From an uncultured Exiguobacterium sp. (GTDB taxonomy: Bacteria > Bacillota > Bacilli > Exiguobacteriales > Exiguobacteriaceae), in contig CAJYMC010000007.1 of the NCBI GenBank assembly GCA_913775715.1, positions 62,001 through 126,000 on the forward strand: 64,000 bases of DNA. The letters are read 5' to 3'. This document shows, one piece after another, positions 17,025-26,678 of this stretch. Position 1 is the first letter of the stretch. Each line of letters begins with the position of its first letter. The notes under the pieces were generated by a model. That model saw nothing but the letters and a program-made list of their open reading frames with translations. It was not told where the DNA came from and made no database searches. Made by a program: the position numbers and the translations under genes.

Positions 17025-17211
17025 CTCTTATTCTGAGCAGGTGGAGGGAACAAGGCCCGAAGAAACCCGGCAACCGTCCTACATTAATTCACATATTAAT
17101 GAGGGAAAAGGTGCTCTCCTGAAGCGAAGTAAACACTTCGAACGATAAGAGGGTAAAGGAAGAACGCACAACCTTTCCCTGACCATTTTTTGGACTTGGA
17201 AAGGTTTTTTT
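17025..17211 (+). promoter_or_regulatory. SAM (S-box) riboswitch controlling metK
   Basis: The aptamer spans about 17025-17151, with P1 formed by CTCTTA (17025-17030) and TAAGAG (17146-17151). It contains the S-box core GGTGGAGGGAA, GGCCCGAAGAAACC and CGGCAACC. The expression platform ends in an intrinsic terminator, AACCTTTCC (17170-17178) with GGAAAGGTT (17198-17206) plus T-run. High S-adenosylmethionine should favour the terminator and lower metK expression. Confidence 0.93.
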
Positions 17212-17279
17212 CATTTTACCGTCCCACTCAACTAGGGGAAATGAGTACACCGTCAAATTCTTTTTTGGGAGGGTCATAC

Positions 17280-18488
17280 ATGACAAACCTTAATCGCCGA
17301 CTATTCACGTCGGAGTCAGTCACTGAAGGTCATCCAGATAAAATCTGTGACCAAATTTCGGATTCAATTCTTGATGCAATCCTCGCAGCGGATCCAAACG
17401 CGCGTGTTGCGGCAGAAACTTCTGTTACAACAGGTCTCGTTCTCGTTGCAGGTGAGATCACGACATCGACTTACGTCGACATTCCAAAAGTCGTCCGTGA
17501 AACGATTCGTGAAATCGGTTATACACGCGCGAAATACGGTTTTGACGCGGACACATGTGCTGTATTGACATCAATCGATGAGCAATCAGCAGACATCGCT
17601 CTTGGTGTCGACCAAGCGCTTGAAGCACGTGAAGGTAGCATGTCTGATGCAGAAATCGATGCAATCGGTGCAGGAGACCAAGGTCTCATGTTCGGTTACG
17701 CAACGAAAGAAACACCAGAACTCATGCCACTTCCAATCTCGCTTTCACACCGTCTCGCACGCCGTTTGGCAGAAGTGCGTAAAAACGGTCAACTCGACTA
17801 CCTTCGTCCGGACGGAAAAACACAAGTCACGGTCGAATACAACGAGAACAACGAGCCGGTTCGTGTTGATACGATCGTCATCTCGACACAACACGCAGAA
17901 GAAGTCACGCTTGAGCAAATCCAAGCTGACTTGAAAGAACACGTCATCACACCGGTCATCCCGGCTGAATATATCGACGCAGCAACGAAATTCTTCATCA
18001 ACCCAACAGGTCGTTTCGTCATCGGTGGACCACAAGGAGATGCTGGATTGACTGGTCGTAAGATCATCGTTGATACGTACGGTGGATACGCACGCCACGG
18101 CGGTGGAGCATTCTCAGGTAAAGATCCAACAAAAGTCGACCGTTCAGCTGCATACGCAGCACGTTACGTCGCGAAGAACCTCGTTGCTGCAGGTCTTGCA
18201 GATAAAGCAGAAGTTCAACTCGCGTACGCAATCGGTGTTGCGCATCCGGTATCAATCGCGGTTGACACATTCGGTACAGGAAAACTTCCTGAAGCGCAAC
18301 TCGTCGAATTGGTTGCTGAAAACTTCGATCTTCGTCCGGCTGGAATCATCAACATGCTTGATCTCCGTCGTCCGATCTATCGTCAAACAGCTGCATACGG
18401 TCACTTCGGTCGTACAGATGTTGAGCTTCCATGGGAGCAAACAGATAAAGCAGCAGTTCTTGAAGAACAAGCAAAACGTTTCGCATAA
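17280..18488 (+). CDS. metK: S-adenosylmethionine synthetase
   Basis: This 402-residue enzyme makes S-adenosylmethionine from methionine and ATP. The signatures [24 protein letters not shown] and [16 protein letters not shown] are intact. Translation starts at ATG 17280 behind GGGAGGG; the in-frame region upstream belongs to the riboswitch terminator. The SAM riboswitch gives direct product feedback. A strong terminator follows. Confidence 0.97.
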   Translation: MTNLNRRLFTSESVTEGHPDKICDQISDSILDAILAADPNARVAAETSVTTGLVLVAGEITTSTYVDIPKVVRETIREIGYTRAKYGFDADTCAVLTSIDEQSADIALGVDQALEAREGSMSDAEIDAIGAGDQGLMFGYATKETPELMPLPISLSHRLARRLAEVRKNGQLDYLRPDGKTQVTVEYNENNEPVRVDTIVISTQHAEEVTLEQIQADLKEHVITPVIPAEYIDAATKFFINPTGRFVIGGPQGDAGLTGRKIIVDTYGGYARHGGGAFSGKDPTKVDRSAAYAARYVAKNLVAAGLADKAEVQLAYAIGVAHPVSIAVDTFGTGKLPEAQLVELVAENFDLRPAGIINMLDLRRPIYRQTAAYGHFGRTDVELPWEQTDKAAVLEEQAKRFA

Positions 18489-18490
18489 TC

Positions 18491-18531
18491 AAAAAGTCCG
18501 AAAATCCTACGCGGGTTTTCGGACTTTTTTG
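18491..18531 (+). terminator. terminator of metK
   Basis: AAAAAGTCCGAAAA and TTTTCGGACTTTTTT form a stem with an 11-base loop. Confidence 0.9.
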
Positions 18532-18625
18532 TTTCAGGGGAACTTTGCAGGAAACGAATGTTTTTTCTAGAAGAGGGTAAAAGTACATGAGTCGATTCGT
18601 ATGAATACAAAGGGGGGTTCCGATT

Positions 18626-19114
18626 ATGGAAATACGCGAAGCTATTCCAGCTGATGCAGGACGTATTCATGACATTGCCGTCACATCTTGGTTGGATACG
18701 TATGCAGAAATCTATTCCGAGCGTTCGAAAGCGCATTTCGTGCAGGAGGCGTATCCGCAAGAAGAAGTCGTTCGTGCGATCCGGACGGCGGAAGAAGCAC
18801 GGGGAGAGTATTTTTATGTCGGAATCATCGACGAGGAGATCGTCGGTTTCATTCATGCTGTTGATGTTGAGGGAACGTGGGAAATCGTTCGTCTATATGT
18901 TTTACCGAAATATCAGCAAAACGGAATCGGGCGACGGCTGATCCGGGAACTCGAACGACAAGGAGCCGTCCCACTCGAAGTATACGTAGAAGCACGTAAC
19001 TATAAAGCGCGTCAGTTTTTGACCTCATTCGGTTTTGAAGAACTCAGTGAGATGACAGAAGAAGTCTTTGGGCAAGTAGAATCTGTCATTCGTCTTCGCC
19101 ATGTCGCCTCGTGA
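18626..19114 (+). CDS. GNAT family N-acetyltransferase
   Basis: This 162-residue protein shows the GNAT fold: N-terminal beta-alpha (MEIREAIPADAGRIHDIA), a central strand leading into the acetyl-CoA loop QNGIGRRLI, and the C-terminal motif NYKARQFLTSFGF. AAAGGGGGG precedes ATG 18626. GNAT enzymes acetylate small molecules, peptides or proteins; the substrate is unknown. It is probably transcribed alone, between the metK terminator and the next hydrolase gene. Confidence 0.85.
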   Translation: MEIREAIPADAGRIHDIAVTSWLDTYAEIYSERSKAHFVQEAYPQEEVVRAIRTAEEARGEYFYVGIIDEEIVGFIHAVDVEGTWEIVRLYVLPKYQQNGIGRRLIRELERQGAVPLEVYVEARNYKARQFLTSFGFEELSEMTEEVFGQVESVIRLRHVAS

Positions 19115-19192
19115 AATCCGTCTTGGGACGGTTTCGTGTGCGTTTGAAATAAGGTATCATAAAAAGGAAGTATGAAGTGAAGAGGTGAGTTT

Positions 19193-19897
19193 GTGGTTGA
19201 ACAACCAACAGGAATCATCGTATTAGTCTATCCGTTACAACTGCGTGCCCGTCCGAGTGAAGCTTTGATTCGGGTACTCGAACGAGAGTATGAAGTACTG
19301 CTCGTTGACGCACCACGTCGTATCTCGTTTGAAGAACATGGTCAACTGTTAAAAGAAGCATTACGTGAAGCCGGGAAACGCAAGCTACCGATTCATATCG
19401 TCGCATGTAGCATGGGCGCACTCGTCGTCAATCGTCTGTTGCAAGAGTATGAATTACCGGTCGCAAGCCTTGCGTTTATTTCACCGTTGTTTGATTGGCA
19501 CCCTTCAAAACAACTCGGAGGCGTCAAACAAGTCTTCGCAAGTGCGTTCGATCGTTTCCGGCCCGATGCGCCACTCGGTACGTTGCCGTTTGGTCAAAGT
19601 ACGGAAGATACCGTTCGTATCGGTGAACTGACCTATGCACAGTACCGGGAAATCGAAGAAGAGATCGTCGTACATGACGAGGAACGAAAAAAACTACCAC
19701 GTGTGAACTTGGCTTGTTTTTATGCACCGGACGATCAGTTCGCAGACGTCAAGTTGACGCTTGAAGTATGCCGGAAAATGGGTGGCGATCAGATTTACTT
19801 ACAACGTCTACACGGTTTTCCGCATTTTAGTTTCGAACGGTTGAACACACGGTTTGCAGAAAAATTAATGTTGTTCTTTAAGCTTGTTGAGGAATGA
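19193..19897 (+). CDS. alpha/beta hydrolase
   Basis: This 234-residue cytoplasmic protein starts at GTG 19193, six bases after GAGGTGA. It has a nucleophile elbow ACSMGA, an acid in APDDQF and a histidine in HGFPHF, in the order expected for a Ser-Asp-His triad. No signal peptide or membrane segment is seen. The family includes esterases and acyl hydrolases; the substrate is unknown. It is convergent with mnmM and separated from it by a terminator. Confidence 0.75.
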   Translation: MVEQPTGIIVLVYPLQLRARPSEALIRVLEREYEVLLVDAPRRISFEEHGQLLKEALREAGKRKLPIHIVACSMGALVVNRLLQEYELPVASLAFISPLFDWHPSKQLGGVKQVFASAFDRFRPDAPLGTLPFGQSTEDTVRIGELTYAQYREIEEEIVVHDEERKKLPRVNLACFYAPDDQFADVKLTLEVCRKMGGDQIYLQRLHGFPHFSFERLNTRFAEKLMLFFKLVEE

Positions 19898-19904
19898 AGT
19901 AATA

Positions 19905-19940
19905 AAAGTGATGCCTCTAAAAAAGGGCATCACTTTTTTG
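19905..19940. terminator. terminator between hydrolase gene and mnmM
   Basis: AAAAGTGATGCC and GGCATCACTTTTTT form a stem usable from both sides. Confidence 0.88.
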
Positions 19941-19947
19941 TGTCCCG

Positions 19948-20526
19948 TCATCCGCGTACTTTTTTCTCGATCGCGATGATGAACGGGGGATGATTTTGTT
20001 GATTCAAGAAACGGTACTGGAGAACGGCATAATCTTGCTGATCAAGGGCGGTGACGTAATCGAGGACAGCGTCGCGTTCTCGTTTTCCTTCTAGGTGCCC
20101 GTGATAGACGACGAGGACGACAAGACCGCCGGGAGCGAGGACCGGGAGGAGGGCATCGAGTGCTTCGAGCGTCTCTTCTCCGGTCGTCGTGATTGATTTG
20201 TCGCTTCCAGGTAGGTATCCGAGATTGAAGACACCAGCGCGGACAGGACGTTGTTCGTCCGAAAGACGGGCACCGACATGGATGTGGCTTTCATGGTAAA
20301 GGTCGACGCGTGCTAACATTCCGGCTTCGTCGAGACGTCGCGTCGACTCCTCGATGGCTTGTGCCTGGACGTCGAACGCAAGGACCCTTCCATCTGGACC
20401 GACGCGTTCTGCTAAAAACTGTGTATCATGTCCATTTCCGGCAGTCATATCGACGACGCAGTCTCCAGGTTCGATAACGGACTCGAGTAATTGTTTCGTA
20501 TAAGGTAGTACACGGGCAAGTGACAT
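19948..20526 (-). CDS. mnmM: tRNA wobble-uridine methyltransferase MnmM (YtqB-like)
   Basis: This 192-residue Rossmann methyltransferase has the SAM loop VVDMTAGNGHDTQFLA and the family-specific FNLGYLPGSDKSITT. These match YtqB, which is reported to be MnmM, the enzyme completing 5-methylaminomethyl-2-thiouridine at tRNA position 34 in Bacilli. The C-terminal RFLNQQNHPPFIIAIEK segment is typical. CAGGAGT lies 7 bases before ATG 20526. It would improve decoding of two-fold degenerate codons for Lys, Glu and Gln. Confidence 0.83.
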   Translation of the reverse strand: MSLARVLPYTKQLLESVIEPGDCVVDMTAGNGHDTQFLAERVGPDGRVLAFDVQAQAIEESTRRLDEAGMLARVDLYHESHIHVGARLSDEQRPVRAGVFNLGYLPGSDKSITTTGEETLEALDALLPVLAPGGLVVLVVYHGHLEGKRERDAVLDYVTALDQQDYAVLQYRFLNQQNHPPFIIAIEKKVRG

Positions 20527-20635
20527 GGCATAGACTCCTGTTCCTATAGTCTGTTTTTCTAGTAATGGTTCAGTATGTGCAAGATTCTTTCTGCATTATA
20601 TCATTTTTTGATTCGTTGACGAAAAGCGAAGTAGC

Positions 20636-20665
20636 TTGACAGTTAGGGGACGGATTGCGTAAAGT
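20636..20665 (+). promoter_or_regulatory. probable promoter of the MFS gene
   Basis: A perfect TTGACA (20636-20641) is followed after 18 bases by TAAAGT (20660-20665), 35 bases before the ATG. Confidence 0.55.
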
Positions 20666-20700
20666 GGCAAGGTTGAGAATGAAATAGGAGGACCACAGGT

Positions 20701-21879
20701 ATGCCAAAATTACCAAAAGCGGTCTGGATCCTCGTCCTTGCGATGGCCATCAATACGACGGGATCCTCTTTTTTATGGCCGTTTAATACATTATATATTC
20801 ATGAATATTTAGGAGAGTCGATGACAAAAGCAGGGATGGCATTGTTCGTCAACTCGGCCTTAGCAATCGTCGGAAACTACTTAGGTGGAAAAGCGTTTGA
20901 CCGTCTCGGCGGCAAGAAGACGCTTGTCATCAGTGTCATCGGACTTGTCCTGTCTTCCGTTGGCTTGTTGCTGTTTCATCAGACGTACCTCGGATACGTC
21001 GCGATGCTTGGATTGATTGGATTCGTCGGTGGGATGGTTTTTCCGACGATCTACGCGATGACGGGTGTCATCTGGCCAGAAGGCGGGCGCCGTGCCTTTA
21101 ACGCGATCTATGTCGCACAAAACGTCGGTGTAGCGCTCGGGACAGCTGTCAGTGGTCAAATCGCTGCCTTTTCGATTCAGTACATCTTCATCGCTAATCT
21201 CGTCCTCTACATCGCCTTTGCCATCATTTTGTTCGTCGGTTTATCCTGGATTCAGGCACCTGCACGGATGCATGCGGCACATGACGAGATCGAAACGACA
21301 CGCACACCCCTTGCACGCGGTGCGGCACGGACGATGTTGCTTGTCTCGATCGGTTATGCCTTGCTTTGGTTCGTTTATGTGCAATGGCAAGGAACATTTG
21401 CTGTACACACGAAATCGCTCGGTGTCACGATTTCCGAGTACTCGATTCTTTGGACGATCAACGGAGCACTCATCGTGTTCGCACAACCTTTACTAACACC
21501 TATTCTTCGTTGGTTTGGAGATGACTTAAAGCGACAATTGATGACCGGTACAGGAATCTTCCTCTTGTCTTATCTGATCGTTCCGTTCGCAGGCGGCTTT
21601 AAGATGTTCCTCGTCGCGATGATCATTTTGACGATCGGTGAGATGTTCATCTGGCCAGCGGTTCCTGCTATGGCGGCGAGACTCGCACCGATCGGAAAAG
21701 AAGGAGAATTCCAAGGGTACGTTAATATTGCTGCTTCAGCGGGGCGGATGATCAGTCCGACCGTTGGAGGGTTGATCTATGATTTATCCGGTATGTCAGC
21801 GGTCTTCTTGACATTGATTGGATTGATTCTGTTAGCAGGCGTCGTCTTCCTTCGTGCTATTCCAAAAATCACATCATGA
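20701..21879 (+). CDS. major facilitator superfamily transporter
   Basis: This 392-residue protein has about 12 hydrophobic segments in two halves, with the MFS cytoplasmic-loop motif GGKAFDRLGGKKT between segments 2 and 3 and a central loop around residues 190-210. It looks like a drug/H+ antiporter-type (DHA1) exporter, similar in context to B. subtilis yttB beside ytqB. The substrate is not predictable. ATAGGAGG precedes ATG 20701; a terminator follows. Confidence 0.85.
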   Translation: MPKLPKAVWILVLAMAINTTGSSFLWPFNTLYIHEYLGESMTKAGMALFVNSALAIVGNYLGGKAFDRLGGKKTLVISVIGLVLSSVGLLLFHQTYLGYVAMLGLIGFVGGMVFPTIYAMTGVIWPEGGRRAFNAIYVAQNVGVALGTAVSGQIAAFSIQYIFIANLVLYIAFAIILFVGLSWIQAPARMHAAHDEIETTRTPLARGAARTMLLVSIGYALLWFVYVQWQGTFAVHTKSLGVTISEYSILWTINGALIVFAQPLLTPILRWFGDDLKRQLMTGTGIFLLSYLIVPFAGGFKMFLVAMIILTIGEMFIWPAVPAMAARLAPIGKEGEFQGYVNIAASAGRMISPTVGGLIYDLSGMSAVFLTLIGLILLAGVVFLRAIPKITS

Positions 21880-21890
21880 GCATCATCTGT

Positions 21891-21922
21891 AAGACAGCGG
21901 ACATTATGACCGCTGTCTTTTG
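21891..21922 (+). terminator. terminator of the MFS gene
   Basis: AAGACAGCGG (21891-21900) and CCGCTGTCTT (21910-21919) form a 10-bp stem followed by a short T-rich tail. Confidence 0.8.
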
Positions 21923-22060
21923 TTACGTCATTCGTTCCAAAACCATAAAATAAACATTTAATAATATGGAATATTTCGGCAAAGAAACGGGTACTTTCTA
22001 ATCAAGAACTTGAAAAAAAGGTCATATGAACGTTGCTTCTTTTTGACTGGAGGTGCACGA

Positions 22061-23095
22061 ATGGAAAGGTGTCAATTCATCACAGATGCCGCAACTTGGA
22101 CGACACACGTACAGCAACAACCTCTTGATATCTTCTACAGTCACCAATACGTCACGCTCAACGCTAGACCGTCTGAGCAAGCGGTGCTATTCCGTTATGA
22201 AGGTGATGCAGGAACACTGTTCTATCCCTTTTTGAAGCGCCGGATTTTTGATACGCCTTATTCAGATCTCATCACGCCGTATGGCTATGGTGGACCGGAA
22301 ATCATCGGTCAACTGACTGCGTCTGAAATGCAGCATGCACGCTTATTGTTTGAAAGGTGGGCAGAGCGAGAAGCGATCGTCTCGGAAATGATTCGCTTTA
22401 ATCCATTGACGGGGAATGAACGTTTCATGCGGGATTGGACGAAAGTCTCCTTCATCCGTCATACGACGAGTATCGATTTACGCCCTTCAATAGAGGACAT
22501 CATGCAGACATTTCATAAGAAGACGAGAAGTATGATTCGCAAATCGCTTGCCTCTCCTTTAACCGTCAGAATAGGAACACGAGACGACCTACCTGTTTTT
22601 GTATCGTTATATCATGAAACGATGGACCGAAAGAATGCTTCGGCTCATTACTATTTTACGGTGAGTTATTTTGAGCAGTTATTTGAAGCAAATCCACTCT
22701 GTGAGCCATTGTTACTGATTGCGGAAATCGACGGAGAACCTGTTGGTGGATACTTCGTATTGCTCGGAAAAGAATATGCTCACGGTCATTTGATTGGTTG
22801 TAAGCGGGACGAAGCGAAGATGTTCCCGAATCAGCGACTCGAGTACGAAGCGATTCTTCAGGCGAAAGCACGCGGTCTTGTCGAACAACATCTCGGGGGT
22901 GGATATCAAGAACGGGATAGTCTCTTTGAGAGTAAATGCCGTTACACCGGGTATCGTTTATTTGAGTATCATCAAGGAAAATCGATTTTTCAGCCAGCTA
23001 TATACGATCAGTTATGTATACGATACGGGTCAGATGCTGATTCGGATTATTTTCCAGCTTACCGACAAACCAGTGTCAAAATGGCGACAAGTTAA
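22061..23095 (+). CDS. FemAB-like GNAT-fold acyltransferase
   Basis: This 344-residue protein starts at ATG 22061 behind GGAGGTG. It has the two-lobed acyltransferase layout of FemAB-like/acetyltransferase-6 proteins. The first half contains LITPYGYGGPEI, the second half FHKKTRSMIRKS and a C-terminal GNAT lobe with YEAILQAKARGLVEQHLGGGY. Relatives transfer aminoacyl or acyl groups to peptidoglycan precursors or polysaccharides. No pathway genes lie next to it, so the acceptor is unknown. No membrane segment is present. Confidence 0.7.
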   Translation: MERCQFITDAATWTTHVQQQPLDIFYSHQYVTLNARPSEQAVLFRYEGDAGTLFYPFLKRRIFDTPYSDLITPYGYGGPEIIGQLTASEMQHARLLFERWAEREAIVSEMIRFNPLTGNERFMRDWTKVSFIRHTTSIDLRPSIEDIMQTFHKKTRSMIRKSLASPLTVRIGTRDDLPVFVSLYHETMDRKNASAHYYFTVSYFEQLFEANPLCEPLLLIAEIDGEPVGGYFVLLGKEYAHGHLIGCKRDEAKMFPNQRLEYEAILQAKARGLVEQHLGGGYQERDSLFESKCRYTGYRLFEYHQGKSIFQPAIYDQLCIRYGSDADSDYFPAYRQTSVKMATS

Positions 23096-23118
23096 ACAGT
23101 AACTAAATGGAGAAGGTG

Positions 23119-23147
23119 AAACGACTACATCGTGTAGTCGTTTTTTT
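23119..23147 (+). terminator. terminator of the FemAB-like gene
   Basis: ACGACTAC pairs with GTAGTCG, followed by seven T residues. Confidence 0.85.
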
Positions 23148-23189
23148 GATATGCTGAAACCATGATAGATCAATTGAGGGGGATGTATC

Positions 23190-23834
23190 TTGAAAAAACG
23201 AGGTCTTATTTTTGATATGGATGGGGTCATCTTAGATAGTGAAATCCGCTACTTTGAGGTCCATCAGCAGATGTTCAAAACGTTATCGATTCCGCTCGAT
23301 CCGGTTCAGTATGCGACGTTCATGGGAAAAACAGGAGATGAGATGTGGGAAGAACTTGTTGTGCAACACGAGCTTTCCGAAACAGCAAGTGCGTTACTTG
23401 AGGAAGAACATCGCTTGTTTCAAATCCATGCAAAACCGGAGGAATGTGGTTTAAAAGATGGAGTCAAACAAGTCATCGAACAAGCGACGTCTCTTGGTTA
23501 CGATATCGGGATCGCTTCTTCGAGTTCGCTTCAAAAAATCGAACGCGTCATCCGTCATTATGAGCTTCCGATCACACACTACGTCAGTGGGGAAGAAGTC
23601 GTCCGTTCGAAGCCGGATCCTGCGATTTTTAAATTAGCAGCATCGCGTATCGGACATACACCTGAGAACTGTCTCGTCATTGAAGACGCAGCGAACGGGA
23701 TGATCGGTGCGAAGGCAGCAGGCATGGAAGTAATTGCGCTTCTTGATGACCGGATGCCAGCGCAACGCTTGGAACAAGCAGATCATATTGCGCGATCGCA
23801 TGCAGAAATCGAGGAAATTTTACGGAAGCGTTGA
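23190..23834 (+). CDS. HAD-superfamily phosphatase, beta-phosphoglucomutase-like
   Basis: This 214-residue protein starts at TTG 23190, seven bases after GAGGGGG. Motif I FDMDGVILDSE has both catalytic aspartates, motif II lies in IASSSSLQKIE, motif III uses K in VRSKPDPAIF, and motif IV is VIEDAANGMIGAKAAGM. The helical cap after motif I places it with beta-phosphoglucomutase/phosphatase relatives. The substrate is probably a small sugar phosphate or nucleotide. The leuS promoter begins at its last codons. Confidence 0.88.
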   Translation: MKKRGLIFDMDGVILDSEIRYFEVHQQMFKTLSIPLDPVQYATFMGKTGDEMWEELVVQHELSETASALLEEEHRLFQIHAKPEECGLKDGVKQVIEQATSLGYDIGIASSSSLQKIERVIRHYELPITHYVSGEEVVRSKPDPAIFKLAASRIGHTPENCLVIEDAANGMIGAKAAGMEVIALLDDRMPAQRLEQADHIARSHAEIEEILRKR

Positions 23835-23860
23835 CGCTTGAGGAAGAAACAGATTACACT
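23831..23860 (+). promoter_or_regulatory. promoter of the leuS T-box transcript
   Basis: TTGACG (23831-23836) and TACACT (23855-23860) are spaced by 18 bases; the -35 overlaps the stop codon of the HAD gene. Confidence 0.7.
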
Positions 23861-23879
23861 AGGAAAAGATAGTCAAATG

Positions 23880-24121
23880 CATGGAACTGAAGTAGTAGGG
23901 GAAAGGTGCCGTCAAGAGAGCTGGTGGAAGGTGCGAACCAGTCGGTAACAACCGTGAACTCGTCAGGGAGCACGATTCGTGAAATCGTAGTAGCGAATCC
24001 GGTCTTTCACACCGTTATCTGTGAATCAAGCGGTCTGTCATAGACAGACAACGTGGGTGGTACCGCGGAAGCCAAACCGGTCTTTCGTCCCTATTCCTAG
24101 GGGCGGAAGACCGGTTTTTTT
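23880..24121 (+). promoter_or_regulatory. T-box leader controlling leuS
   Basis: The conserved T-box sequence ACGTGGGTGGTACCGCGG lies at about 24050-24067. Stem I occupies about 23885-23985, and GAACTCG at 23956-23962 offers the specifier codon CTC (Leu) at 23959-23961. The terminator is AAACCGGTCTT (24074-24084) with AAGACCGGTT (about 24106-24115) plus T-run. Uncharged tRNA-Leu should stabilise the antiterminator and switch on leuS. Confidence 0.93.
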
Positions 24122-24141
24122 AGATTAGAGGAGGAAAAGAC

Positions 24142-26547
24142 ATGCCGTACAATCATCGCGAAATCGAACCAAAATGGCAGGCGCGTTGGGATCAAGACAA
24201 CGCCTTCATCACGACAGAAGATCCAGAAAAAGAGGGGTTTTATGCCCTTGATATGTTCCCGTATCCGTCAGGTGCCGGACTCCACGTTGGACACCCTGAA
24301 GGCTACACAGCAACTGATATCCTCGCACGGATGAAACGGATGCAAGGATACAACGTCTTGCACCCAATGGGTTGGGATGCGTTTGGGTTACCAGCAGAAC
24401 AATACGCCCTCGATACGGGGAATGACCCACGTGAATTCACAGCGAAAAACATCGAGACGTTCAAGCGTCAGTTGAAAGAACTTGGATTCTCCTATGACTG
24501 GGATCGTGAAATCAACACGACGGATCCGAAGTACTACAAATGGACACAGTGGATCTTTACGAAGTTGTATGAAAAAGGACTTGCGTTCGTGGACGAAGTT
24601 GCGGTCAACTGGTGCCCGGCACTCGGAACCGTTCTTGCGAATGAAGAAGTCATCGACGGATTATCTGAACGCGGAAATCATCCGGTCGTGCGTGTCCCGA
24701 TGCGTCAATGGGTCTTGAAAATCACGGAATATGCGGATCGTCTTCTTGAAGATCTCGATGACCTCGATTGGCCGGATTCTGTCAAAGAGATGCAACGGAA
24801 CTGGATCGGAAAATCAGAAGGTGCTGAGATCGATTTCACGATTGATGGACACAAAAAACAAGTCACGGTCTTTACGACACGTCCGGACACAATCTTTGGT
24901 GCGACGTACCTCGTGCTTGCGCCGGAGCATCCATTCGTAGCTGACATCACGACAGCAGATCACAAGGAAGCCGTTGATGCGTACATTTCGCAAGTCCAAA
25001 CGAAGTCGGACCTTGAGCGGACGGATTTAGCGAAGGAAAAAACAGGTGTCTTCACGGGTGCTTTCGCCGTCAATCCAATCTCAGGTGATCGTCTTCCAAT
25101 CTGGATCGCTGATTATGTCCTTGCTTCGTACGGAACGGGTGCAATCATGGCAGTTCCAGGACACGATGAGCGCGACCATGAATTCGCGAAACAATTCGAC
25201 TTGCCAATCGTTGAAGTCGTCGCGGGTGGAAACGTTGATGAAGCAGCCTATACGGGAGAGGGCGAACACGTCAACTCGCATATGCTTGATGGGCTTGGAA
25301 AACAAGAAGCAATCGAGACGATGATTGCTGAACTCGAAACGAATCAAGTCGGACGTAAGAAAATCACGTATCGTCTCCGCGACTGGTTGTTCAGTCGTCA
25401 ACGGTATTGGGGCGAGCCGATTCCAGTCGTTCATATGGAAGATGGTTCGATGAAGACGCTCAGCCAAGAGGAATTACCACTTGAACTTCCAATCATTCCG
25501 GAAATCAAACCGTCTGGTACAGGCGAATCACCACTTGCGCTTGCGGAAGACTGGTTGGATTATACGGATCCTGAAACAGGAATGAAAGGGCGTCGTGAGA
25601 CGAATACGATGCCACAATGGGGCGGAAGCTGCTGGTATTATCTTCGTTTCATCGATCCGCACAATGAAGAGGCGATTGCGGATCCAGAAAAATTAAAATA
25701 CTGGCTCCCGGTCGATATTTACATCGGTGGTGCGGAACACGCCGTTCTCCACTTGTTGTATGCACGCTTCTGGCATAAAGTCTTGTATGATGCAGGCGTC
25801 GTACCAACAAAAGAACCATTCCAGAAGTTATACAACCAAGGGATGATTCTTGGAGAGAACAACGAGAAGATGTCGAAATCACGCGGTAACGTCATCAATC
25901 CGGATGAAATCGTCAAATCGCATGGTGCAGATACGTTACGCTTGTATGAAATGTTCATGGGACCACTCGATGCATCGGTTGCCTGGTCTGAGAACGGTCT
26001 TGACGGGGCGCGTCGTTTCCTCGATCGTGTCTGGCGCTTGTTCGAACGGACAGCAGACATTCAAGACGTCACAGAAGTCAATGCTGACTTCGAGCGGACG
26101 TACCATCAGACGGTCAAGAAGGTTACGGAAGACTTCGCGAACATCCAGTTCAACACTGGAATTTCGCAACTCATGGTCTTCGTCAACGAAGCAAACAAAC
26201 AGCCAGTTCTTCCGCGTCACTTCCTTCGTGGATTCATCCAATTGTTAACACCAGTTGCACCGCACCTTGGTGAAGAACTCTGGGAACAACTTGGATTTGA
26301 AGAGACATTGACGTATGCGGCATGGCCAACATTCGATGAATCGAAACTCGTCAGCGATACGATGGAATTCGTCATTCAAGTGAACGGAAAAGTTCGCTCG
26401 AAAATCGAAATCAATATCGACGCGACAAAAGAAGAAATCGAGGCACTTGCCTTTGCCGATGAAAAGACACAAGAATGGATCGGCGACAAGACGGTTCGAA
26501 AAGTCATCGTCGTACCGAAAAAACTCATCAATATCGTGGCGAACTAA
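24142..26547 (+). CDS. leuS: leucyl-tRNA synthetase
   Basis: This 801-residue class I synthetase charges tRNA-Leu. The HIGH-type motif is in [17 protein letters not shown], an editing (CP1) domain spans about residues 220-420, and KMSKS is at 576-580. The C-terminal domain ends with the family segment [15 protein letters not shown]. Length matches B. subtilis LeuS. GAGGAGG precedes the ATG. Expression is under T-box control and a terminator follows. Confidence 0.97.
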   Translation: MPYNHREIEPKWQARWDQDNAFITTEDPEKEGFYALDMFPYPSGAGLHVGHPEGYTATDILARMKRMQGYNVLHPMGWDAFGLPAEQYALDTGNDPREFTAKNIETFKRQLKELGFSYDWDREINTTDPKYYKWTQWIFTKLYEKGLAFVDEVAVNWCPALGTVLANEEVIDGLSERGNHPVVRVPMRQWVLKITEYADRLLEDLDDLDWPDSVKEMQRNWIGKSEGAEIDFTIDGHKKQVTVFTTRPDTIFGATYLVLAPEHPFVADITTADHKEAVDAYISQVQTKSDLERTDLAKEKTGVFTGAFAVNPISGDRLPIWIADYVLASYGTGAIMAVPGHDERDHEFAKQFDLPIVEVVAGGNVDEAAYTGEGEHVNSHMLDGLGKQEAIETMIAELETNQVGRKKITYRLRDWLFSRQRYWGEPIPVVHMEDGSMKTLSQEELPLELPIIPEIKPSGTGESPLALAEDWLDYTDPETGMKGRRETNTMPQWGGSCWYYLRFIDPHNEEAIADPEKLKYWLPVDIYIGGAEHAVLHLLYARFWHKVLYDAGVVPTKEPFQKLYNQGMILGENNEKMSKSRGNVINPDEIVKSHGADTLRLYEMFMGPLDASVAWSENGLDGARRFLDRVWRLFERTADIQDVTEVNADFERTYHQTVKKVTEDFANIQFNTGISQLMVFVNEANKQPVLPRHFLRGFIQLLTPVAPHLGEELWEQLGFEETLTYAAWPTFDESKLVSDTMEFVIQVNGKVRSKIEINIDATKEEIEALAFADEKTQEWIGDKTVRKVIVVPKKLINIVAN

Positions 26548-26553
26548 GTCATG

Positions 26554-26593
26554 ACCCCTTCCGTTCACTTGATATGAATGGAAGGGGTTTCTT
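26554..26593 (+). terminator. terminator of leuS
   Basis: ACCCCTTCC (26554-26562) and GGAAGGGGT (26580-26588) form a stem followed by TTTCTT. Confidence 0.8.
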
Positions 26594-26678
26594 CATTTCC
26601 GTCGCAAGTCCGCTTTTTTTTTGAACGTCCTTCTGATACACTGAATCAGAAACCGAGAAAGAAAGGCGATTACCATCA

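Noticed and set aside
17190..17279. Extension of metK upstream
   Set aside because: It reads through the SAM riboswitch terminator; ATG 17280 has the ribosome binding site and family start.
17745..18098. Long minus-strand frames inside metK
   Set aside because: Shadows caused by strong codon bias of a highly expressed gene; no ribosome binding sites or recognisable products.
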